DNA from: Burkholderiaceae bacterium
GTDB lineage: Bacteria; Pseudomonadota; Gammaproteobacteria; Burkholderiales; Burkholderiaceae_E
Length of the DNA: 64,000 nt
Assembly (NCBI GenBank): GCA_023954015.1
Contig: JAMLIS010000002.1
Coordinates: forward strand, 1 to 64,000
Direction: 5' to 3'
The notes below the pieces were generated by a model. The model saw nothing but the letters and a program-made list of their open reading frames with translations, was not told where the DNA came from and did no database searches. Below, piece by piece: positions 36,324-45,384 of this stretch (the stretch's first letter is position 1; each line of letters starts with the position of its first letter). The translations under genes and the position numbers were made by a program.

Positions 36324-37502
36324 ATGAAGTCGATCGGCAAGACCCGCGCAGCCGCGCGGATCGCGGCAACGGTATTCGCGGCGTCGGTAACGGCCGCGGG
36401 AAGCGCTTACGCGCAGCAGGAACCCATCAGGATCGGAGCCTTTCTGGCGGTCACCGGCCCCGCTTCGTTCCTCGGCGACCCGGAGCAGAAGACGCTCGAC
36501 ATGTACGTCGAGCGCATCAACTCGCAGGGCGGAGTGCTCGGGCGCAAGCTCGAACTCGTTTCGTACGACTCGGGCGGCAGTGCCGAGAAGGCGCGCACCT
36601 TCACGAAACGGCTGATCGAGCAGGACAAGGTCGACGTCATCATCGGCGGAACGAGCACCGGCGAGACGATGGCCGCCGTGCCGCTCGTCGAGGAAGCCAA
36701 GATTCCGTTCGTGTCGCTGGCGGGCGCGGTGGTCATCATCGAGCCGGTGAAGAAATGGGTCTTCAAGACCCCGCACACCGACCGCATGGCCTGCGAGAAG
36801 ATCTTCACCGACATGAACGAGCGCAAGCTGAGCAAGCTCGCGCTGATCACCGGCGCCGGCGGCTTCGACAAGTCGCTTCGCGCCCAGTGCATCCAGGTGG
36901 CGCCGAAATACGGCATCGAGATCGTCGCCGACGAAAGCTACGGCGCGGCCGACACCGACATGACGGCGCAGCTCACGAAGATCAAGGGCACGGCTGGCGT
37001 GCAGGCGGTGATGAACTGCGGCTTCGGCCAGGGTCCGGCGATCGTCACGAAGAACTACAAGCAGGTCGGGCTGTCGCTGCCGTTCTACCAGTCGCACGGC
37101 GTGGCCTCGAAGGAGTACATCAAGCTCTCCGGCGACGCGGCCGAAGGCGTTCGCCTGCCCGCTGCCGCGCTGCTGGTGGCCGACATCCTGCCCGCCAACG
37201 ATCCGCAGAAGCCGGTCGTCACCGCGTACAAGCACGACTACGAAGCGAAGTACAAGTCCGACGTCTCCACCTTCGGCGGCCACGCCTACGACGGCCTGAT
37301 GATCGTGGTCGAGGCGATCAAGCGCGCCGGCGGCACCGACAAGGAGAAAGTGCGCGACGAGATCGAGAAGACGAAGGGCCTGATGGGCACGGCCGGGGTG
37401 TTCAACATGTCGCCCACCGACCACATGGGCCTGGACCTGACCGCCTTCCGCATGCTCGAAGTGCGCAACGGCAACTGGGCCCTCGTCGACAACAAGCGCT
37501 GA
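36324..37502 (+). CDS. ABC importer periplasmic binding protein, LivK/HbaE type (probable aromatic acid)
   Basis: 392 residues. A Sec signal peptide cleaves after AYA (residue 30). The type I periplasmic fold starts EPIRIGAFLAVTGPASFLGD. AAGGKGK-style AAGTTG is replaced by IIGGTSTGETMAAVPLVEEA. AAGGAGG ribosome site: AAGGAGACGAGG precedes ATG 36324. It belongs to the branched-chain amino-acid/amide-type binding proteins; those next to CoA ligases and benzoyl-CoA genes (for example hbaE of R. palustris) are assigned to benzoate or hydroxybenzoate uptake. First gene of a plus-strand operon under the FNR-type promoter. The ligand is inferred from context. Confidence 0.85.
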   Translation: MKSIGKTRAAARIAATVFAASVTAAGSAYAQQEPIRIGAFLAVTGPASFLGDPEQKTLDMYVERINSQGGVLGRKLELVSYDSGGSAEKARTFTKRLIEQDKVDVIIGGTSTGETMAAVPLVEEAKIPFVSLAGAVVIIEPVKKWVFKTPHTDRMACEKIFTDMNERKLSKLALITGAGGFDKSLRAQCIQVAPKYGIEIVADESYGAADTDMTAQLTKIKGTAGVQAVMNCGFGQGPAIVTKNYKQVGLSLPFYQSHGVASKEYIKLSGDAAEGVRLPAAALLVADILPANDPQKPVVTAYKHDYEAKYKSDVSTFGGHAYDGLMIVVEAIKRAGGTDKEKVRDEIEKTKGLMGTAGVFNMSPTDHMGLDLTAFRMLEVRNGNWALVDNKR

Positions 37503-37527
37503 TCGAAACACCGGGCGGAATGCGCAG

Positions 37528-38403
37528 ATGGGCGGCCAGGCAGTCCAGTTCCTCGCCAGCGGGCTGACCGCCGGTTCGATCTACGCGCTCGTCGCGCTCG
37601 GTTTCTCGATCATCTTCAACGCCAGCCGCGTCATCAACTTCGCGCAAGGCGAGTTCGTGATGATCGGCGGAATGAGCGCGGTCTCGCTCGTCGCCACCGG
37701 CATGCCCATGCCGGTGGCGATCCTCGGCGCGGTCGCCATCGCCGCCATCGTCGGCCTGGCGCTCGAGCGCCTCGCCGTCGGGCGCGCCAGGAATGCCGAC
37801 ATCGTCACGCTGATCATCATCACGATCGGCGCGTCGATCTTCCTGCGCGGAGTCGCACAGCTCGTCTGGGACAAGAACATCCACGCGCTCGCCCCGCTTT
37901 CGGGCGACGCGCCCATTGCCTTCCTCGGCGCCACGATCGTCCCGCAGAGCCTGTGGGTGCTCGGCGCGACGGTGGCGGTCGTCGCCGCCCTCTCCTGGTT
38001 CTTCCGCCGCACGATGCTCGGCAAGGCGATGCTCGCCACGTCGTACAACCCGCTGGCGGCGCAACTGGTCGGCATCGACATCAAGAAGGTGCTGTTCGCC
38101 AGTTTCGGACTCGCAGCCGGGCTCGGCGCGCTTGCCGGCGTGCTGATCGCCCCGATCACGTTCACCTCGTACGAGGTCGGCATCATGCTCGGGCTGAAGG
38201 GTTTCGCCGCGGCGATCCTCGGCGGACTCGGCAGTTTCCCCGGCGCGATCGCCGGCGGACTCCTGCTCGGGCTGCTCGAGAGCCTGGGCGCCGGCTACGT
38301 ATCGTCGGCCTACAAGGACGTCATCGCGTTCCTGCTGATCCTCGTCGTTCTCTTCTTCCGACCCGATGGAATCCTTGGCGCAATCAAGAGCGAGCGGGTC
38401 TGA
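37528..38403 (+). CDS. ABC importer permease LivH type
   Basis: 291 residues, about eight membrane helices. The start FLASGLTAGSIYALVALGFS and the signature SRVINFAQGEFVMIGG are standard for LivH. The EAA-like loop is near LVGIDIKKVLFASFGLAAGLG. With LivM it forms the channel. It begins 25 bases after the binding-protein gene and overlaps livM by 38 bases. Confidence 0.92.
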   Translation: MGGQAVQFLASGLTAGSIYALVALGFSIIFNASRVINFAQGEFVMIGGMSAVSLVATGMPMPVAILGAVAIAAIVGLALERLAVGRARNADIVTLIIITIGASIFLRGVAQLVWDKNIHALAPLSGDAPIAFLGATIVPQSLWVLGATVAVVAALSWFFRRTMLGKAMLATSYNPLAAQLVGIDIKKVLFASFGLAAGLGALAGVLIAPITFTSYEVGIMLGLKGFAAAILGGLGSFPGAIAGGLLLGLLESLGAGYVSSAYKDVIAFLLILVVLFFRPDGILGAIKSERV

Positions 38404-39361
38404 GCCCGCGCTGCCGACGCGCGAACGCCTCGCGCCGCGGTTGCGCGGCCTTGCAGTGCTCGCGCTGGTCATCGCGCTGCTGCCGTTCGCGCTCGTCAAC
38501 GACTATTTCTACGACGTCGCGATCCTCGTCGGCCTGAACGCGATCGTCTGCGTCGGCCTGAACCTGCTGATCGGCTACGCCGGCCAGATCAGCCTGGGCC
38601 ACGCAGGCTTCTTCGGCCTGGGCGCCTACGGCTCGACGCTGTTCGCGGCGAACTGGGGCGTGCCGCCCTTCGCCGCGCTCGTGCTCGCCACCGCCGCCGT
38701 ATCGCTGCTCGCCTTCCTCGTCGGTCGCCCGATTCTTCGATTGAAAGGCAACTACCTGGCGATGGCCACGCTCGGGCTGGGCATCATCGTCGCGATCGTG
38801 CTGGCCAACGAAGACCAGCTCACCGGCGGCCCCGACGGCATGCCGGTGCCGCCCTTCTCCGTCTTCGGCGTCGCCGTACAGGGCGAGCGCGTCTGGTACT
38901 GGGTGGTGGGCGCGTGTCTCGTCGCAACGGTGTGGCTCGCGCTGAATATCATCGACTCGCCCCGCGGGCGAGCGCTGCGCGCGCTGCACGGATCCGAGGT
39001 CGCCGCCGAAGTGGTCGGCATCGACAGTGCGGGCCAGAAAGTCATGGTCTTCGTCCTCTCGGCCGCCTTCGCCGCGGCCGCCGGCGGGCTCACCGCCTTC
39101 TACAGCGGATTCGTCACGCCGGCGAAGGCGTCGTTCATGCATTCGGTGGAACTCGTCACGATGGTGGTCTTCGGAGGCATGGCGTCCACCTTCGGCGCCG
39201 TCGTCGGGGCCGCCGTGCTCACCGTGCTGCCGCAGGCGCTCACCGTCGTGAAGGAGTACGAAATGGTCGTGCTCGGCGCCGTGATGATGGGCACGATGAT
39301 CTTCTTCCCGCGCGGCGCGGTGCCCACGCTGGCTGCGCGCTTCGGACATCGCGCGCGATGA
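38366..39361 (+). CDS. ABC importer permease LivM type
   Basis: 331 residues, about nine helices. The LivM core is GLNLLIGYAGQISLGHAGFF, with SPRGRALRALHGSEVAAEVVGID as the ATPase-contact loop. The chosen ATG lies inside livH; its ribosome site is weak, but coupling would explain translation. The stop overlaps livG (ATGA). Partner of LivH in the same importer. Confidence 0.92.
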   Translation: MESLAQSRASGSEPALPTRERLAPRLRGLAVLALVIALLPFALVNDYFYDVAILVGLNAIVCVGLNLLIGYAGQISLGHAGFFGLGAYGSTLFAANWGVPPFAALVLATAAVSLLAFLVGRPILRLKGNYLAMATLGLGIIVAIVLANEDQLTGGPDGMPVPPFSVFGVAVQGERVWYWVVGACLVATVWLALNIIDSPRGRALRALHGSEVAAEVVGIDSAGQKVMVFVLSAAFAAAAGGLTAFYSGFVTPAKASFMHSVELVTMVVFGGMASTFGAVVGAAVLTVLPQALTVVKEYEMVVLGAVMMGTMIFFPRGAVPTLAARFGHRAR

Positions 39362-40137
39362 GCACGCTGCGCGTCGACAACCTGTCGAAGGAGTTCGGCG
39401 GCGTGCACGCCGTCCAGAACCTGTCCTTCGAACTCGCCGCGGGCAGCGTGCATTCGATCATCGGCCCCAACGGCGCGGGCAAGACCACGTTGCTGAACCT
39501 GCTCACCGGCGTGTACCGGCCGAGCACCGGTCGCATCTTCCTCGACGGGCGCGACCTCACCGGAGCCCCTGCGCACGGCTTCGCCGCAGCCGGCATCGGG
39601 CGCACCTTCCAGAACCTGCAGATCTTCGCGAACATGACGGCGCTCGAGAACGTGATGACCGGGCGTCATCTGCGCGAGCGCTGTGCGCTGTGGTCGACGA
39701 TGCTTCGCACGCCGTCGCTCGCGCGTGCCGAGCGTGAATCGCGCAGGCACTCGATGCAGCTGCTGCGCTTCGTCGGGCTCGCCGACTACGCCGACGCAGG
39801 CGCCGACTCCATGCCCTACGGCGCTCTCAAGCGGCTGGAGATCGCACGCGCGATCGCCGGCGAACCCCGCTTCCTGCTGCTCGACGAACCGGCGGCCGGA
39901 CTGAACCCCACCGAGTCCCTGGAGATCGGCGAGCTCATTCGCCAGCTCGCGCGCGGCGGCACGACCGTCGTGCTCGTCGAGCACAACATGAAGCTGGTGA
40001 TGGGCGTCTCCGACCGCATCGTCGTGCTCGACTACGGGCGCAAGCTGTGCGAGGGAACGGCCGAGGAGGTGCGCGCCGACCCGCGCGTCGTCGAAGCCTA
40101 TCTCGGCGCGGCCACCGACGAGGTCGCGCATGCTTGA
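39358..40137 (+). CDS. ABC importer ATPase LivG type
   Basis: 259 residues. Walker A GPNGAGKTT, LivG insert YRPSTGRIFLDGRDLTG, FQNLQIFANMTALENVMTGRH, and Walker B FLLLDEPAAGLNP. The signature is unusual: MPYGALKRLEIARAIAG, where LSYG-x-Q is expected, as often found in LivG proteins. It ends 8 bases inside livF. Confidence 0.93.
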   Translation: MSTLRVDNLSKEFGGVHAVQNLSFELAAGSVHSIIGPNGAGKTTLLNLLTGVYRPSTGRIFLDGRDLTGAPAHGFAAAGIGRTFQNLQIFANMTALENVMTGRHLRERCALWSTMLRTPSLARAERESRRHSMQLLRFVGLADYADAGADSMPYGALKRLEIARAIAGEPRFLLLDEPAAGLNPTESLEIGELIRQLARGGTTVVLVEHNMKLVMGVSDRIVVLDYGRKLCEGTAEEVRADPRVVEAYLGAATDEVAHA

Positions 40138-40831
40138 GGTCCGCGCTCTTTCGAGCCGCTACGGCCGCATCACGGCGTTGCACGACGTGAGCCTGCAGGT
40201 CGGCGACGGCGAGCTGGTGGCACTCGTCGGCGCCAACGGCGCCGGCAAGACGACGCTGTTGCGCGCGCTCTCGGGCGTGCAGCCGATCGCCGCAGGCAGC
40301 GTGCAGTTCGAGGGCGAAGACCTCACCCGCGCAGCGCCGCGCAAGCGCGTGCGCATGGGCATCGTCCAGGTGCCCGAGGGGCGCCAGGTGTTCGGCCCGC
40401 TGTCGGTCGACGACAACCTGCGGCTGGGCGCCTTCGTTCGTCCGTCGGGCGAGGTCGCCGAGGGGCTCGAGCGCGTCTATTCGCTGTTCCCCATCCTCGC
40501 GAAGAAGCGCCGCGAGGCGGCGGGAACGCTGTCGGGGGGACAGCAGCAGATGCTCGCGATGGGTCGAGCGCTGATGACGCGTCCGAAACTGCTGCTGCTC
40601 GACGAACCCAGCATGGGACTGGCGCCGCGCCTGGTCGCCGAGATCTTCGCGACCGTGCGCGCGCTGAAGGATGCGGCAACGACGATCCTTCTGGTCGACC
40701 AGAACGCACGCGCCGCGCTCTCCATCGCCGATCGCGCCTACGTGCTCGAGGTCGGCCGCATCGCGCTGGCAGGCAGCGGCGCCGAGCTGCTCGGCAACCC
40801 GCGCGTGCGGCAGGCTTACCTCGGCTTGTGA
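40130..40831 (+). CDS. ABC importer ATPase LivF type
   Basis: 233 residues. Walker A GANGAGKTT, LivF hallmark VQVPEGRQVFGPLSVDDNL, signature LSGGQQQMLAMGRALM and Walker B LLLLDEPSMGLAP. Second ATPase of the importer. A gap of 83 bases separates it from the PaaK-like ligase gene; no terminator-like hairpin is obvious in it, so read-through is likely. Confidence 0.93.
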   Translation: MLEVRALSSRYGRITALHDVSLQVGDGELVALVGANGAGKTTLLRALSGVQPIAAGSVQFEGEDLTRAAPRKRVRMGIVQVPEGRQVFGPLSVDDNLRLGAFVRPSGEVAEGLERVYSLFPILAKKRREAAGTLSGGQQQMLAMGRALMTRPKLLLLDEPSMGLAPRLVAEIFATVRALKDAATTILLVDQNARAALSIADRAYVLEVGRIALAGSGAELLGNPRVRQAYLGL

Positions 40832-40914
40832 CGCGGACCGTCGTTCCGACGAAGCACCTGCCCCGCCCGGCGCGATCCACGACGTACCGATTCCGCAGAA
40901 CAGGAGACTCCCCG

Positions 40915-42261
40915 ATGGCCGTGACGACCACCGCCAACCCCGCAACCAGCAGCAGCCAGGACGCCGGCGCGTACCTGCACGGCGAGTTCGAGACGATGCC
41001 CCGCGAGCAACTGCTCGCGCTGCAGCTCGCGCGCCTGCAGGAGACGCTGCGCAATGCCTACGACAACGTTCCGCTGCACCGCTCCCGCCTGGAGGCCGCC
41101 GGCATCGACCCGATGGCCATCGGGTCGCTCGACGACGTGCGCCACCTGCCGTTCACCGTCAAGACCGACCTGCGCGACCAGTACCCCTTCGGCATGCTCG
41201 CGCGCCCGCTCGCCGCGATCACGCGCGTACACGCTTCGTCGGGCACCACCGGCAAACCGACCGTCGTCGCGTACACCGCCAGCGACCTGTCGAACTGGTC
41301 CGACCTCGTCGCGCGCTCTTTGGCCGCAGCCGGCGTGCGCAAGGGCGATGTCCTGCACAACGCCTACGGCTACGGCCTGTTCACCGGAGGACTGGGAGCG
41401 CACTACGGCGCCGAGCGGCTGGGCTGCGCCGTCGTTCCGGTGTCCGGCGGCTCCACCGAGCGACAGGTACAGCTGATCGTCGACCTGAAGGCCCGAGTGC
41501 TGTGCTCGACGCCGTCGTACGCGCTGGCGATCGCCGAAGTCGCCGAGAGCATGGGCGTCGACCTCTCCCGGGGACCGCTGCAGGTAGGCATATTCGGCGC
41601 CGAACCGTGGAGCGACGCGATGCGTCAGCAGGTCGAGGCGCGCCTCGGGGTGAAGGCGATCGACATCTACGGCCTGTCGGAGATCATGGGGCCGGGCGTG
41701 GCCTGCGAGTGCGAGCATCGCAACGGACTGCACGGCTGGGAGGATCACTTCCTTTTCGAGGTGATCGACCCCGACAGCGGACAGCCGCTTCCCGAAGGCG
41801 AAGCGGGCGAACTGGTCATCACGACGCTCACGAAACAGGCGTTGCCGATGATCCGCTATCGCACGCGCGACATCACGAAGCTCTCCACCGCGCCCTGCGG
41901 ATGCGGCCGCACGCACGTGCGCATCCTGCGCGTCACCGGCCGCAACGACGACATGCTGATCATCCGCGGCGTGAATGTCTATCCGTCGCAGGTCGAGGCG
42001 GTGCTGGTCGGCCTGCCCGACGTCGCGCCGCACTACCAGCTCGTCGTCGAGCGCCAGGGAACGCTGGACAACGTGTCGATCGAAGCCGAGGCGCAGCCGG
42101 GCGTGTCCGAAAGCGAATACGCCCGCATCGGCAAGCAGATCGCACACCACGTCAAGTCGATGATCGGCATCTCCACCGCGGTATCGGTGAAGAAGCCGGG
42201 CGAAATCCCCCGCTCGCAAGGCAAGGCGGTTCGCGTTCGAGACCTGCGCCCGAAAGGGTAG
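40915..42261 (+). CDS. Phenylacetate-CoA ligase family enzyme
   Basis: 448 residues of the PaaK type. AMP-binding motif HASSGTTGKPTVVAYT; IDIYGLSEIMGPGVACECEH; RTRDITKL; and the C-terminal hinge TGRNDDMLIIRGVNVYPSQVE. These enzymes convert aryl acids plus ATP and CoA to aryl-CoA, AMP and pyrophosphate. ATG 40915 has CAGGAG upstream. No paaABCDE or padBCD genes are in the window, so aerobic or anaerobic phenylacetate use cannot be confirmed here. It follows the importer genes, and an aromatic acid is the likely substrate. Confidence 0.88.
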   Translation: MAVTTTANPATSSSQDAGAYLHGEFETMPREQLLALQLARLQETLRNAYDNVPLHRSRLEAAGIDPMAIGSLDDVRHLPFTVKTDLRDQYPFGMLARPLAAITRVHASSGTTGKPTVVAYTASDLSNWSDLVARSLAAAGVRKGDVLHNAYGYGLFTGGLGAHYGAERLGCAVVPVSGGSTERQVQLIVDLKARVLCSTPSYALAIAEVAESMGVDLSRGPLQVGIFGAEPWSDAMRQQVEARLGVKAIDIYGLSEIMGPGVACECEHRNGLHGWEDHFLFEVIDPDSGQPLPEGEAGELVITTLTKQALPMIRYRTRDITKLSTAPCGCGRTHVRILRVTGRNDDMLIIRGVNVYPSQVEAVLVGLPDVAPHYQLVVERQGTLDNVSIEAEAQPGVSESEYARIGKQIAHHVKSMIGISTAVSVKKPGEIPRSQGKAVRVRDLRPKG

Positions 42262-42293
42262 GCGGCGCGTCGAAGCCCGGACAGGAAGCGGCC

Positions 42294-43742
42294 ATGAAAT
42301 GCAATGCGGCGTCGGTTCTCCTGCAGAACGGTAGAGAGCACGACATCGCGCTCGTGTGCGACGGACAGACGCGCAGCTACGGAGAACTGCGCGAATCGGT
42401 CGCTCGCGCCGCCGGCGCCTGGCTCGCGCGCGGGCTGCAACCCGGCGAGCGCGTCGCGGTGCAGCTGGCCGACGGCTTCGCCTGGGTCGACGCCTTCCTC
42501 GGCTGCATCTGGGCCGGGGGCGTCGCCGTCGGCGTCAATCCGCGACTGTCCGAAGCGGAATGGACGGCGATGCTCGACGCCGCCGGATTCCGCTTCGTAC
42601 TCGCCGAGTCGCGCATGCACACGCCCGAGCCGTGGCGCGCGTGCGTCGTTTCCCGCGAGGAATGGTCCGTCGAGCACGAACGCAGCGCAGCAGCGGCGCC
42701 GCTGGCCTGCGAACCGTCGCAGCCGGCCGTGTGGGTGCACTCTTCGGGTACGAGCGGCAAGCCGAAAGCGGTCGTGCACGGTCATCGCTTCGCCGGCGAG
42801 ATCGAGCGCGTGACCGCCGAGGTCGTCGGCGCCGACGCGCGCGACCGGATCTTCGCCAGCTCGAAGATGTTCTTCTCCTATCCGCAGACCAATGCGCTGT
42901 ACGCCGGCCTGAAGCTCGGCGCGTCGATCGTGCTGGATCCGGCCTGGCCCACCGCCGCAGGCGTCGCCGCCACCGTGGCGCGTACGCGCCCGACGGTGCT
43001 GTGCAGCGTGCCGTCGCTGTATCGGAACCTGCTCAAGGAAGGGCTCGCCGCCCAACTCGTGCGCGACGGCGTGCGCCGCTTCGTCTCGGCCGGCGAAGCG
43101 CTGTCGGTCGACTTGCGCGACGAATGGCGCCGGCAGACCGGAGCGTCGATCATCAACGGCTACGGCGCCTCCGAGACGCTCGTGCTCGTCATGACCGACC
43201 GTGACGACGGACGCGGCCTGCGCCCGTCGCCCGGAATCGACGCACGGCCCCTGGGCGAGAACACTGCGTCGCCCACGCGGCTGTCGTTCGACGCGCCGAT
43301 GATCGCGCTCGGTTACTGGAACCTGCCCGGCGACCAGGCCGAGCACTTCCGCGACGGACGTTTCTGCCCGAGCGATCTCTTCGAACCACAGGCCGACGGC
43401 TCGTACCGATTCGCCGGGCGCGAGGGCTCGCTGGTCAAGGTGCACGGTCGCTGGGTGGACCTGATCGCGATCGAAGAGACACTCGGACTGGTCAGTCCCG
43501 AGATCCTCGAAGCAGCCGCCGTCCTCGTGCCCGACGACGACGGGCTCGACGCCGTCGCGGTTTTCTACGTGCCGAAGGACGGCGCGAGCGCGCAGCGCGC
43601 GGAAACAGCGCTGCGAGAACACACGCAATCGATGCCGCCGTTCCGTCGCCCGCGGTGGTTCCACCCGATCGATGCGCTGCCGCGCACGGCCACCGGAAAG
43701 CTGATCCGGCGCAAGCTCCAGGACCTGCACAAGGCGCAGTGA
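42294..43742 (+). CDS. Divergent acyl-CoA synthetase, benzoate-CoA ligase-like
   Basis: 482 residues, shorter than typical benzoate-CoA ligases (about 520). Adenylation motifs: VWVHSSGTSGKPKAVVHGHR, KMFFSYPQTNALYAGLKLGA, SAGEALSVDLRDEW and NGYGASETLVL; the catalytic Lys is in RTATGKLIRRKL. The overall order resembles benzoate/4-hydroxybenzoate ligases, but the usual DGIGSTEM motif is replaced. Activation of benzoate to benzoyl-CoA would supply the pathway encoded at 49-57 kb, and no other obvious benzoate-CoA ligase is present in the window. ATG 42294 has CAGGAAG upstream. Substrate assignment is an inference. Confidence 0.75.
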   Translation: MKCNAASVLLQNGREHDIALVCDGQTRSYGELRESVARAAGAWLARGLQPGERVAVQLADGFAWVDAFLGCIWAGGVAVGVNPRLSEAEWTAMLDAAGFRFVLAESRMHTPEPWRACVVSREEWSVEHERSAAAAPLACEPSQPAVWVHSSGTSGKPKAVVHGHRFAGEIERVTAEVVGADARDRIFASSKMFFSYPQTNALYAGLKLGASIVLDPAWPTAAGVAATVARTRPTVLCSVPSLYRNLLKEGLAAQLVRDGVRRFVSAGEALSVDLRDEWRRQTGASIINGYGASETLVLVMTDRDDGRGLRPSPGIDARPLGENTASPTRLSFDAPMIALGYWNLPGDQAEHFRDGRFCPSDLFEPQADGSYRFAGREGSLVKVHGRWVDLIAIEETLGLVSPEILEAAAVLVPDDDGLDAVAVFYVPKDGASAQRAETALREHTQSMPPFRRPRWFHPIDALPRTATGKLIRRKLQDLHKAQ

Positions 43743-43743
43743 A

Positions 43744-43983
43744 ATGAAGCGCTGGACCGAAGCGGACGGCATCCACATCGACGTGCGCGGATTGGCCGCG
43801 CCGCAACCGATGGTGCAGATCCTCTCGCTCGTGCGGTCGATCGACGACGATCGCGCGGTCATCGTCCATCACGACCGCGATCCGCAATTGCTCTACCCGG
43901 AGCTCGCCGAGATCGGCTGGTCGGCCGAGATCGTCGACGGCGAACCGGGCGAGGTCCGGCTGCGACTGGCGCGCAGCGAATGA
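43744..43983 (+). CDS. DUF2249 domain protein
   Basis: 79 residues, a TusA/SirA-like alpha-beta fold: HIDVRGLAAPQPMVQILSLV followed by the family marker VHHDRDPQLLYPEL. DUF2249 proteins often stand with hemerythrin, NnrS and nitric-oxide-related genes in denitrifiers; no biochemical role is established to my knowledge. It starts one base after the CoA ligase stop and overlaps the membrane-protein gene (ATGA). Confidence 0.8.
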   Translation: MKRWTEADGIHIDVRGLAAPQPMVQILSLVRSIDDDRAVIVHHDRDPQLLYPELAEIGWSAEIVDGEPGEVRLRLARSE

Positions 43984-45317
43984 AGAAGGCCGGTGGCGCC
44001 CGCACGAAGCTGGCAGCCGGCTTTCTCGCCGGCGCGACGAGCCGCCTGCTTCCCGCATCGATTCCGCTGCGCTACTTCGCCGCAGCGGCCGTCTTCCACC
44101 TCGCCGCCTGGTTGGCGTTGGCCGCCGGAGCGGCGACTGCGCCGCGCTTCATCGGCGGACTCGGCTGGCCGCTGGCGGCGCTGCACCTGATCACGCTGGG
44201 CGTTCTCGCGATGACCGCGATCGGCGCGAGCCTGCAGCTGATGCCGGTGGCCACCCGCCAGCCGGTGCACTCCACGCGGCTGCCGGCGGCGATCTGGTGG
44301 GTCTACACGGCCGGCGTAGCCGCGACGACGATCGGCATGGGCCTGGGCGAGACGCTTCTGCTCGGCGCCGGCGCGATCGCCACCGTGGCGGGCCTGCTCG
44401 GCTATGCGGGACTCAGCGCGCGCAACTTCGCCGGCGCGCGCGGAATGGCCGGGATCGTCGCGCACGCCTGGATCGCACTCGCCTCGCTCGTCGTCGTCGT
44501 CGTCAGCGCCCTGTCGCTGGCCCTCGCCTATCTCGGCTGGCCGCTGCTCGGACGCAGCGTGGCGCTGGCGCTGCACGTGCCGTTCGCGGCCTACGGCTTC
44601 ATGGGAATGCTCGCGCTGGGACTCGCCTACATCCTCGTGCCGATGTTCGCGCTCTCGCCGGCGCCCGACGAAACGAAGGTGCGCGTCTCGGCAGGCCTCG
44701 CCGCGCTCGCCCTGGCGCTGGGCGCAGCGGCAGCGGCGTTCGACGCCTGGGCGCTGCCCCTGCGCATCTCCGCGCTCGCCGCAGGCGGCGCCGCCGTGGC
44801 GCTGCACCTGAAACTCGTGCTGCAGGCGCTGCGCACCGGCATGCGCCGCGAACTCGGGCGCTCGTTCCGCCTGGTGCGTCTCGCCTGGGCACTGCTCGTG
44901 GCAAGCCTCGTGCTCGCCCTCGCGACGATCGTCGTCCCCGACGTCCCGCTGCTCTCGACGCTTTTCGGCATCGCTCTCGTGCCGGGCTGGCTGCTCACGC
45001 TCGTGCTCGGCATGATGCAGCGCATCGTCCCGTTCCTCGCGTCGATGCACAAGGCGCCGGGAACGAAGCTGCCGCGCACGCCGTCCTCGCTCACCGCCGA
45101 ACGCCCGCTCGCGGTGCACTATGCCTGCCACCTCGCCGCGCTCGCGCTGCTGGCAATCGGGGCGATCGCCGACGCGAAATCGATCGTGCTCGCCGCCTCG
45201 TTCGTCGGAGCGGCGGGCGCCGTCGCCTTTCTCGCGTTCTTCGTCGTCCTCGTGCGGCGGATGCGCGCCGCGCCTGCGCCGCACAGCGTCTCCCGACCGG
45301 CCGCGCCCGTTGCTTGA
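43980..45317 (+). CDS. Polytopic membrane protein, heme-copper-oxidase-subunit-I-like
   Basis: 445 residues with about 12 hydrophobic helices. Histidines fall at helix positions (FHLAAWLAL, LHLITLGVLA, AHAWIALASL, LHVPFAAYGFMG, YACHLAALAL), a pattern seen in CcoN/NorB-like relatives that lack the full copper site. QLMPVATRQPVHSTRLP and MMQRIVPFLASMHKAPG are conserved-looking loops. Such proteins sit near DUF2249, hemerythrin and NnrS genes. I do not recognise a specific function. The 3' end overlaps the FNR-type box of the next transcription unit by 4 bases. Confidence 0.6.
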   Translation: MKKAGGARTKLAAGFLAGATSRLLPASIPLRYFAAAAVFHLAAWLALAAGAATAPRFIGGLGWPLAALHLITLGVLAMTAIGASLQLMPVATRQPVHSTRLPAAIWWVYTAGVAATTIGMGLGETLLLGAGAIATVAGLLGYAGLSARNFAGARGMAGIVAHAWIALASLVVVVVSALSLALAYLGWPLLGRSVALALHVPFAAYGFMGMLALGLAYILVPMFALSPAPDETKVRVSAGLAALALALGAAAAAFDAWALPLRISALAAGGAAVALHLKLVLQALRTGMRRELGRSFRLVRLAWALLVASLVLALATIVVPDVPLLSTLFGIALVPGWLLTLVLGMMQRIVPFLASMHKAPGTKLPRTPSSLTAERPLAVHYACHLAALALLAIGAIADAKSIVLAASFVGAAGAVAFLAFFVVLVRRMRAAPAPHSVSRPAAPVA

Positions 45318-45355
45318 CCCGTATCAATGGCCCTCCGATGAGGCCCCCCTATTCT
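45314..45355 (+). promoter_or_regulatory. FNR/ANR box and -10 of the hemerythrin operon
   Basis: TTGACCCGTATCAA (45314-45327) fits TTGAT-N4-ATCAA with one mismatch. TATTCT (45350-45355) is exactly at the -12 to -7 position expected for a box centred at -41.5, giving a start near 45362 and a 23-base leader that holds GGAG before ATG 45385. A textbook class II FNR/DNR promoter by sequence. Confidence 0.8.
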
Positions 45356-45384
45356 GGCAGCGCGATGCAGATTTCGGAGCCTTC

